In this document: piece by piece, positions 1 to 6,010 of the stretch
Numbering within the stretch: position 1 is the first letter of the stretch
Layout: each line of letters opens with the position of its first letter
NCBI GenBank assembly: GCA_047620505.1
Contig: JBLHKS010000199.1
Location: forward strand, 1 to 12,870
Direction: 5' to 3'
DNA length: 12,870 nt
Origin: JBLHKS01 sp047620505
Lineage (GTDB): Bacteria > Verrucomicrobiota > Verrucomicrobiia > Verrucomicrobiales > DEV007
The notes under the pieces: model-generated
The model's input: the letters and a program-made list of their open reading frames with translations, nothing else
Told to the model about the DNA's origin: nothing
The model's database searches: none
Program-made: the position numbers and the translations under genes

Positions 1-1844
1 GAAGAATAAGCACGCTCCTGAATAGTCGCTGGGCGATTAGTCTCTTTCCAGTCAATGCCCAAAGCGATTGCATCGATTAGCGAATAACGAGGCGTTGGTA
101 TTTCCAATACGCGAACGTAATAGACGGCCCGTTTACTCGAATCGAAATCCGGATCGGTCCAGACAGTGGCAAGTTGTACATCTCCGATAGAGTTTGTGTA
201 GTTACCCGTTTTGAGATCTACTGTATTACCGACCGGCGTTTTGCAACGTCCGCTCTTGTCTATCTTGCGATCATCAGAAACTGCGACATCGTAGATCCGT
301 TCCTCAGCCTTTCCTTCATTGCTGAGAAAAGCTTTAACAATTTGCATGCGATCCAGGTTGCCGCTACTGGGGTCTTTCATGGCGGCGAGAAGGAATGTTG
401 GTGCCTTGCCATCTGCCGTTGACTTAAGATCGCTGCCCATCGGTATGCCTCGCGAGTAACCGACACCACCAATATCCCTGTTATTTGCGTCGGCGCTATT
501 AAAATCATAGCCACCGAAGAATCGAAGTTTTATACGCGGACCTGTAGTCGCGTACACCTCTTTGCGCTTGAAAGCGGCCGTGAGGTCTTTCCGAGTATTA
601 TTTTTTGCCCACACGCCAACGTAACCTGCTGCAGCCATATCCCAGCCCATTGAAGAACCGAGCCCGGTGGGATGGGTGCGGAGTTCAGGCTTACTGTCGT
701 GTTGTCCCTTGCCTGCGAAGTTGTTTTCCTCGACAGCAGAAATGCCTGTATGAGAGTCGGTTGCACCTGCGAGGCCAAATTTATACGGATTGATTCCCAA
801 TTTTTTCTCGAGTTCCAAACCACGCATCAGTCCATTTCGAACATAATCGGACTGTGTTGGTTTAGGTCGACTGCCGTCGGGCGTAAGAGCAAAATCGTAG
901 GTCTCGTGATCAGCAAACTCATCATTCGGAGACAATGCGGGATGCGCTTCTGAATCCCCCTTAATCTGCGTTACCTCAACAACGGGTTCCCATTGCATAC
1001 GAGTCTTTGCGTAATCCGCATCAACCGGCTGACCATTGCCTCGCTTCAAAGGAAACATCTGCCCAATACTGATGTTGGAGTTGTGCGGCATCGCCACGAA
1101 TGTTGCACCGGTCTTTTTGGACGTGGTATCTAACCACTTCCAGAGATCTTCCGGATCATCACTCTCGAGGTAGCTGAAAGGAATGTATTGATTGGCCACA
1201 TCACCATTCTCAGCCTGAAAGACGACGCGGTGCAAATTCCCGCCGTTGGTGTTAGAACTCCATTCAAAACCAATTAAGGCTGTGAACTTGCCTGGATCAT
1301 TGTGTCGTTCGGCCGCATCTATATTTTTTTGCCATGCGGTTTTACGCTTTGTGCCGGCGTGCAGATCTTGATATAGATCCTTACCTGTAATACCCAACTT
1401 GTTTTCCACACCAGATGCGGCGTAGTTAAACGCATCGTAAATGGCTTGCAGTTGATGTTCAGACTGGTTCGGTGCAAGTTTAAGCATCGCCTTACCAGTC
1501 TTGGTTTGTCTCAACTCCTCGTTCCCTCCGAAAACACCCAGCACCGAACCTAAAGTTTCTGCATGGTCGGCAATCACCAGAAAGTCGAGCGGTTCGCGTA
1601 TTTGCCAGCGTGTACCTGTTGTTGGGTTGACCACTGGCAATCCCTTGGCAAATCGATACGCGGTATCGGGAGTACTGTTAGGTGTGCCGAACAAGTACAC
1701 ATCGAACGAGTTACTCGTATGCAAGTGAGTGTCACCCCAATAGACCTGATCAGGATGACCCTGAGCAGCGGATTCCGCGCTCACCAGAAATATCAACAAA
1801 ACGGCATTCGAGATATGAAATAGACATTTCATCTTATTGCTCAT
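1..1844 (-). CDS. DUF3604 family secreted protein 'A' (3' end cut off by window edge)
   Basis: The reading frame starts at ATG 1844-1842 and stays open for 614 codons to position 1. The last visible residues, IQERAYS, match the C-terminal QERAYTSPIW motif of the other two copies, so only about ten residues are missing. Residues 1-28 form a signal peptide with a hydrophobic core (AVLLIFLVSA), so the product is probably periplasmic. Metal-ligand-like motifs, in order, are GDTHLH (37-42, H40/H42), ADHAE (92-96, D93/H94), GFEW (192-195, E194), HNSN (254-257) and TDSHT (362-366, D363/H365). These resemble PHP-type metal-dependent phosphoesterases, but the reaction is unknown. It shares ERIYDVAVSDDRKI with copy B and AAMKDP/GNLDR with copy C. 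It is visibly more A/T-rich than copies B and C, and it has HNSN where they have HNGN. Family assignment is confident; function is inference. Confidence 0.93.
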   Translation of the reverse strand, partial: MSNKMKCLFHISNAVLLIFLVSAESAAQGHPDQVYWGDTHLHTSNSFDVYLFGTPNSTPDTAYRFAKGLPVVNPTTGTRWQIREPLDFLVIADHAETLGSVLGVFGGNEELRQTKTGKAMLKLAPNQSEHQLQAIYDAFNYAASGVENKLGITGKDLYQDLHAGTKRKTAWQKNIDAAERHNDPGKFTALIGFEWSSNTNGGNLHRVVFQAENGDVANQYIPFSYLESDDPEDLWKWLDTTSKKTGATFVAMPHNSNISIGQMFPLKRGNGQPVDADYAKTRMQWEPVVEVTQIKGDSEAHPALSPNDEFADHETYDFALTPDGSRPKPTQSDYVRNGLMRGLELEKKLGINPYKFGLAGATDSHTGISAVEENNFAGKGQHDSKPELRTHPTGLGSSMGWDMAAAGYVGVWAKNNTRKDLTAAFKRKEVYATTGPRIKLRFFGGYDFNSADANNRDIGGVGYSRGIPMGSDLKSTADGKAPTFLLAAMKDPSSGNLDRMQIVKAFLSNEGKAEERIYDVAVSDDRKIDKSGRCKTPVGNTVDLKTGNYTNSIGDVQLATVWTDPDFDSSKRAVYYVRVLEIPTPRYSLIDAIALGIDWKETNRPATIQERAYS

Positions 1845-1849
1845 TTCAG

Positions 1850-1853
1850 CTCC
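1850..1853 (-). promoter_or_regulatory. Ribosome binding site of DUF3604 copy A
   Basis: GGAG lies 5 nt before the ATG at 1844. The start context (GGAG, a few bases, then TGAAATGAGCAA) closely matches that of copy B, which supports both start choices and suggests the two genes inherited a common 5' end. Confidence 0.7.
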
Positions 1854-1874
1854 ATCTTAAAATTGGCGTTTAAG

Positions 1875-1985
1875 TTAAGGCGTGTACCAAATTTGGCTAG
1901 TGTGAGTTCGTTCCTGAAGCATCAGGTCAGATTTTTTCCCGCCTTCTGGCATTTTGCCGCGAAACGCCTTGAGGTCGTACGCTAC
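1875..1985 (-). pseudogene. Fossil 3' end of a lost DUF3604 gene
   Basis: Read on the minus strand, a short frame ending at TAA 1877-1875 gives LQERTHTSQIWYTP as its last residues. This is nearly the C-terminal signature of the intact copies (QERAYTSPIWYGPAN in C, QERAYTSPIWFTPES in B). Further upstream in the same frame, YDLKAFRGKMPEGG resembles the preceding block of copy B (FDAKVFGVELPEG), though with a few extra residues before LQE, so this part is less certain. Nothing recognisable lies further upstream, and a TGA stop appears in frame near 2043. The remnant ends 30 nt before the ATG of copy A. That is where the end of a preceding tandem copy would sit, so a fourth gene was probably deleted, leaving its tail. 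Confidence 0.75.
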
Positions 1986-2152
1986 CTGTACGTCGGCAAA
2001 ATGATCTGGACAGCGAACGATTTCGCTAAGAGACAGTTTTCAGTCTGGGCCGCTTTGCCGGCCAGGTACTCCTTCTTTCTTCGCTCCATCGCTCTGCTCT
2101 TGATCTTCGATCTCTCGCCCAGCACCGCATAATGTCGGTTATCGATCTGCGT
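1986..2152. other. Non-coding or decayed sequence between HupE gene and DUF3604 fossil
   Basis: No convincing gene is seen on either strand. The plus-strand frame at 1863-2132 runs antisense to the fossil and has no ribosome site or recognisable domain. The stretch holds a short GC-rich hairpin (2048-2063), a second imperfect hairpin around AGACTGAAAACTGTCT on the minus strand, and a small inverted repeat (ATAA/TTAT) near 2130-2140. It could be the scar of a mobile element or of the deletion that removed most of a DUF3604 gene. I cannot identify it. Confidence 0.5.
2048..2063 (-). terminator. Hairpin downstream of HupE gene, possible terminator
   Basis: GGCCG and CGGCC form a perfect 5-bp stem around a 6-nt loop. 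With a one-base bulge the stem extends by CTG/CAG. It lies about 90 nt after the HupE stop on the minus strand and is followed by a second weak hairpin and only a short T-rich stretch (CTGTCTCTT). It is weak as a rho-independent terminator, and its role is uncertain. Confidence 0.25.
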
Positions 2153-3166
2153 CTAGAAGTCAGCGATTCTCTGGATGACCCAGAACATTGCCAGGCTCCC
2201 GATGGCGTAGGGCGAGACCCATTCGGCGTAGCGAGGTAGCTTGATTTGAAGGCGCCTTGCGGCCCCGGCTAGGACAACAACGGCGCCCATCACCCCTGCG
2301 ATGAAGAGCAACTGCCCTATCTCAACGCCGATGTTGAAGAAGAGCAGCGCTGTCGGAATCTCCACTTGCGGAAGGCCTATCTCACTCAACGCGCCCGCGA
2401 AGCCCAGGCCATGCAGCAGGCCGAATGTGAAGGAGACGAGCCATGGTGACCTCGCCGATACGCCGGGGCGGCCCTGCATGCCATGGATGATTTCTGCTGC
2501 CACAAACACAATGCTCAGAGCGATCATCGCCTCAACCGGCGGCCCGGGCACGTGAACGTAGCCAAGCGCTGCCACCGCCAGTGTTATGCTGTGGGCGATC
2601 GTGAAGGCGGTAATCGTGCCAACGACCCGCCGCCACCCAGTGACCAAAAGCAGAAGAGCGAGAACAAAGAGCAAATGATCGATACCGAGCAGAATGTGCT
2701 CCACGCCAAGGGAGAGGTAGGTCCTTGCTACTTGCCACGCGCTCGGTATGGCTTCGACGACGAAGGATGTCTGTGATGGTGTCAGTCGCACAATCTGCGT
2801 GGTGTTGTTCAGCCTCTCAATTCGAATCAAGACGTCGGTCATCGTCGTCTTCAACCCGTCGATCTGAATCCTCGATCCGACCAACGCGCCAGCATGCCGG
2901 AGGCTCCATGTTTCGACGTAGGCACCAGCCGAATAACTCGCTCGTGGCTCGCTGATTTGTTCGCAGTCCGCCGAAAAGCGTGGATAGAGGGAGAGTCGCG
3001 TTCCATCGCCTCGTGCCGGAACCTTCCAGCCCACATCGAACGTGTCATTCGCAGTCTGCTTGAGTTCGAGATAGGCCGGGCGGACTTCGTGAGCTTGAGC
3101 TTCGACTGGAAGTACCGAACAGAGTAGGAATAGAATCACGGACCGAACAGCCGGGTAGCGCGTCAC
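2153..3166 (-). CDS. HupE/UreJ family membrane protein with N-terminal periplasmic domain
   Basis: The product is 337 aa and starts at GTG 3166-3164, which overlaps the stop of the upstream isomerase gene (GTGA). Residues 1-25 are a signal peptide ending in VEAQA. Residues 26-150 form a soluble, probably periplasmic domain. From about 151 the protein is polytopic and carries the conserved family blocks GVEHILLGIDHLLF (154-167), FTIAHSITL (188-196), EIIHG (225-229), FGLLHGLGFAG (248-258) and FFNIGVEIGQ (276-285). The conserved His, Asp and Glu residues inside the membrane are the presumed metal-binding sites. HupE and UreJ proteins are linked to nickel (or cobalt) movement for hydrogenase and urease, but neither enzyme is encoded here. 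Its place directly behind DUF3604 and isomerase genes suggests it serves a different metalloenzyme. Metal, and direction of transport, cannot be read from the sequence. Confidence 0.93.
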   Translation of the reverse strand: MTRYPAVRSVILFLLCSVLPVEAQAHEVRPAYLELKQTANDTFDVGWKVPARGDGTRLSLYPRFSADCEQISEPRASYSAGAYVETWSLRHAGALVGSRIQIDGLKTTMTDVLIRIERLNNTTQIVRLTPSQTSFVVEAIPSAWQVARTYLSLGVEHILLGIDHLLFVLALLLLVTGWRRVVGTITAFTIAHSITLAVAALGYVHVPGPPVEAMIALSIVFVAAEIIHGMQGRPGVSARSPWLVSFTFGLLHGLGFAGALSEIGLPQVEIPTALLFFNIGVEIGQLLFIAGVMGAVVVLAGAARRLQIKLPRYAEWVSPYAIGSLAMFWVIQRIADF

Positions 3167-4023
3167 TTGCCTTCGGCCTTTTCATTCGATTCTGGCCACT
3201 GGATGAGGACCTCGTAGCGCCCGAGCATTTCCTCATAAAACTGTTCCTTGGCTGTTTCGCGACGTACGTTGTCCCACTCGCGGCGAACCGAATCGCGGAC
3301 CTTGGATAGCTCGGGTAGACCACCTTCTACGCGCTCATCAACGATCACCAGATGCACGCCAAAGCCAGACTCAATTGGGCCGTGCCATCTGCCGGGGTCA
3401 ATTTCCCCAATTGCCTCTGCAAAGTCGTGCCCAAATTGAGCCGCCACATCTCGCTGGGCCACTCCCGCATTCGCATATTCGAGCAAGAGACGATCTCCAA
3501 GTTCGCGCGAATCGGCTCCGGGATCGCGGTTCAACCTGCTCAGGAGCTCTTGCGCATCTTCAGCCAAGACACTGCCGCGGCGCTCCCCATTGAGATAGAT
3601 CTGTCTGAACGAAAAACGTGGATCCTCGCGAAATTCGTCTGGGTGTGATGCGAGGTACGCGGCCAGCTCGTCTTCGGTCGCGGGGGCTTGGCCGGTCAGA
3701 TCCTCGGCAATGAACTCTAGTTTCTGGCGAATGCGTCGTCGGACGATCACGTCATCACGGTCGAGTCCGGCCGCAACTCCTTCCCGGTAGGCCGCTTCAT
3801 CGTGAACAAATTCCGCGACCAACCCCTCCAGCTCTCCGCGGGTAGGCGACCGCTGCCACGTGCGCGCAAAGATGGAGGATAGATGTTCGATCTTGCCGAC
3901 CGATACGACGATCGCACTCTCACTTCGCTGCTCTGGGCCGGAAACCAACGAATATGCCAGAAAGAGCCCGGCACCCAGTAGCAAAAAGTGAACCAGGGGC
4001 TCCTTCATAACGTATTTCATCAT
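3163..4023 (-). CDS. Membrane-anchored parvulin-type peptidyl-prolyl cis-trans isomerase
   Basis: The product is 286 aa. It starts at ATG 4023, 5 nt after the stop of DUF3604 copy B; further ATGs at 4020 and 4008 are possible. Residues 9-28 form one hydrophobic segment (HFLLLGAGLFLAYSLVSG), either a signal anchor or an uncleaved signal, so the rest faces the periplasm. Residues 40-130 form a charged helical SurA/PrsA-like region. The PPIC domain runs from about 135 to 232, with RFSFRQIYL (136-144), FGHDFAEAI (197-205) and the typical closing block GPIESGFGVHLVIV (215-228). It would catalyse prolyl isomerisation during folding of exported proteins. Its position between a DUF3604 gene and the HupE gene, with very tight spacing, suggests it folds one of those products; that client link is inference. 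Confidence 0.9.
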   Translation of the reverse strand: MMKYVMKEPLVHFLLLGAGLFLAYSLVSGPEQRSESAIVVSVGKIEHLSSIFARTWQRSPTRGELEGLVAEFVHDEAAYREGVAAGLDRDDVIVRRRIRQKLEFIAEDLTGQAPATEDELAAYLASHPDEFREDPRFSFRQIYLNGERRGSVLAEDAQELLSRLNRDPGADSRELGDRLLLEYANAGVAQRDVAAQFGHDFAEAIGEIDPGRWHGPIESGFGVHLVIVDERVEGGLPELSKVRDSVRREWDNVRRETAKEQFYEEMLGRYEVLIQWPESNEKAEGK

Positions 4024-4028
4024 GATGT

Positions 4029-5942
4029 CTAGCTTTCCGGTGTGAACCAGATTGGGCTCGTGTAGGCGCGTTCTTGAATACTGATCGGTGCGCCTTCCGG
4101 TAGTTCGACACCAAATACTTTGGCATCAAAAGTCGTCCAGCGCGGGGTCGGGATTTCGATCACGCGTACATAGTAGAAGGCGCGCTGTTTTCGATCAAAG
4201 TCTGGATCCTCCCAGGATGCCTCGAGATACGGGGCTCCAATCGAGTTGGAGTACGTAGCCTCCTTGCCGTTGACGGTATTTCCTACGGCCTTCTTGCTGC
4301 GACCGTCGCGACCGATTTTGCGATCATCGGAGACGGCGACGTCGTAGATTCTCTCGTGGGTCTCGCCATCCGAATCCAGCCAGCCCTTGATGATCTGAAC
4401 ACGATCGAGATTGGCGCCATCCGGGTCCCTGACTGCTCGGACGAGGAAAGATGGCTCCTGGCCACGCTTTGCGGAAGACAGGTCGCCGCCCATGGGCACT
4501 CCATTCGCGTAGCCGTACTCGGCAAAATCGGAGCGGCTGAGATCATCATCATCGAAATTCCAGCCGGCGAAGACCCGAACCGTCAGCCGGGTACCGGTGG
4601 TTGCGTATGTCTCCTTACGAGCCATTGCATCCCACAGTGACTCGCGCGTGTTCTCCCGGGACCAAACTGCAGCCAGGCCAGAGGCCGAGGTGCGCCACGC
4701 TCGGATCTTCTTGGTCGGATCGGGGTTGGCTCGACCGATGATGACCTCTTCGAATCGAATCGGGTCAGCGCTTGGCTCGAGCAGGCTCACCTTTCCAAAG
4801 AAGCTGTCTTCCTGGGTGGTGGGCAGGCCAGTGTGGCTGTCCGTCGATCCAATCAGACCAAACTTGAAAGGATTGGCACCGAGCTTCTCCTCGTAAGCGA
4901 GACCGCGCTTGTAGGCTGAACGGGCGTACTCACGAGGCAACATCTCCGGTGTATTGCTGACCGGGCCGAAGGAACCCTCGTCCCAGGTCTCGAAATCTGC
5001 GAACTCGTCATTGGGGGATAGGGCCGGATGCGCCTCCCCGTCGCCCTTCATTTGAGTCACCTCATAGAGCGGTTCCCAACGCATGCGGCGCTCGGCGTAG
5101 TCTCGATCCAGGGGCTCCTTCGAGACCAGGGTGATGTCATCGAACATCAGACCGTTCGAGACGTTCCCGTTGTGAGCGATCGCGAGTAGCTTTTCGCCGC
5201 TCATTTGCTCGTACTTGGCCATCCACTCCCACAATCGCTCGGGATCATCGGAGTCATAGGCAGACATCGGAATGATCTGATCGGCCTTCTCTTTTCCGCC
5301 CCGGAAGATGACGTTGCGATGCAGGTTGTTTCCATTGGGTGCTGAGGTCCATTCGAATCCGATGAACGCGGTGAACCTACCCGGCTCGTTGTACTTTTCG
5401 GCGGCCGCGGTGTTACGTCTCCAGAATGTCTCCCCCATTGCGGGGAACGCCTTCAGGGGATCTTTCCGATCGATGGCCATTGCCTTGATCCACATATCGA
5501 AGGCCATGGTTGCGCCCTCTATGGTGCCTTGCTTGACGAAGCCATGGATCTTCTTGCCCCAAGGATTCGACAGCAGTTCTGGGTTGGACTCTGCGATCGC
5601 AGGGGATAGCCCGAGGTTTTCGGCATGATCTGAGATGACGACGAAATCCAGGGGCCGAGGCAATTGCACGGGAAGACCGTGACTCGAAGTAATCGCTTCA
5701 CCACGGGAGATGCGGAGCGCATCCTCTGGCGTGAGCGTGCAGCCGACCATGCCCGCGTCGGTTGAGTAACTCGTGTGTAGGTGCGTGTCGCCGAAGTAGA
5801 CTCTGTTGGGGAATGTCTGCTCTGGATACGGCGAGTATTTGACATTCTTGTCAGTCGGAGGAGGCGTGTGTTGGGCCATCGCAGGGTACGCGAGGCTACA
5901 GGACAGCACGATCAACATCGCGATACGGCGACTCTTGCTCAT
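4029..5942 (-). CDS. DUF3604 family secreted protein 'B', PHP-like metallohydrolase candidate
   Basis: The product is 637 aa from ATG 5942. The frame is open 30 codons further upstream, but that stretch has no signal sequence and runs into the end of gene C, whereas ATG 5942 has GGAG 7 nt away and begins a clear signal peptide (MSKSRRIAML..., cleavage near AMAQ, residue 24). Motifs are GDTHLH (51-56, H54/H56), SDHAE (104-108, D105/H106), GFEW (195-198, E197), HNGN (257-260), DGEAHPALSPNDEF (301-314) and TDSHT (367-371, D368/H370). The His/Asp/Glu pattern is like the metal sites of PHP phosphoesterases. A second conserved half, with GVPMGGDL (481-488), NLDRVQIIKGWL (511-522) and ERIYDVAVSDDRKI (530-543), looks beta-rich. 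The length fits the family. The isomerase gene follows after 5 nt. Substrate unknown. Confidence 0.96.
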   Translation of the reverse strand: MSKSRRIAMLIVLSCSLAYPAMAQHTPPPTDKNVKYSPYPEQTFPNRVYFGDTHLHTSYSTDAGMVGCTLTPEDALRISRGEAITSSHGLPVQLPRPLDFVVISDHAENLGLSPAIAESNPELLSNPWGKKIHGFVKQGTIEGATMAFDMWIKAMAIDRKDPLKAFPAMGETFWRRNTAAAEKYNEPGRFTAFIGFEWTSAPNGNNLHRNVIFRGGKEKADQIIPMSAYDSDDPERLWEWMAKYEQMSGEKLLAIAHNGNVSNGLMFDDITLVSKEPLDRDYAERRMRWEPLYEVTQMKGDGEAHPALSPNDEFADFETWDEGSFGPVSNTPEMLPREYARSAYKRGLAYEEKLGANPFKFGLIGSTDSHTGLPTTQEDSFFGKVSLLEPSADPIRFEEVIIGRANPDPTKKIRAWRTSASGLAAVWSRENTRESLWDAMARKETYATTGTRLTVRVFAGWNFDDDDLSRSDFAEYGYANGVPMGGDLSSAKRGQEPSFLVRAVRDPDGANLDRVQIIKGWLDSDGETHERIYDVAVSDDRKIGRDGRSKKAVGNTVNGKEATYSNSIGAPYLEASWEDPDFDRKQRAFYYVRVIEIPTPRWTTFDAKVFGVELPEGAPISIQERAYTSPIWFTPES

Positions 5943-5949
5943 TTCAATT

Positions 5950-5953
5950 CTCC
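5950..5953 (-). promoter_or_regulatory. Ribosome binding site that fixes the start of DUF3604 copy B
   Basis: GGAG (as GGAGAA) stands 7 nt before ATG 5942 and decides against the longer frame opening at 6032, which would overlap the end of gene C. Confidence 0.75.
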
Positions 5954-6010
5954 ACAGTTCATTAAGCCGACAACGAAGAGGTCCGGTGCTCGTCTGGCGC
6001 CAATATAGGT

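Noticed and set aside
1863..2132. 89-codon plus-strand open frame between HupE gene and copy A
   Set aside because: It runs antisense to the DUF3604 remnant and has no ribosome site or domain. The minus-strand reading explains part of the sequence better.
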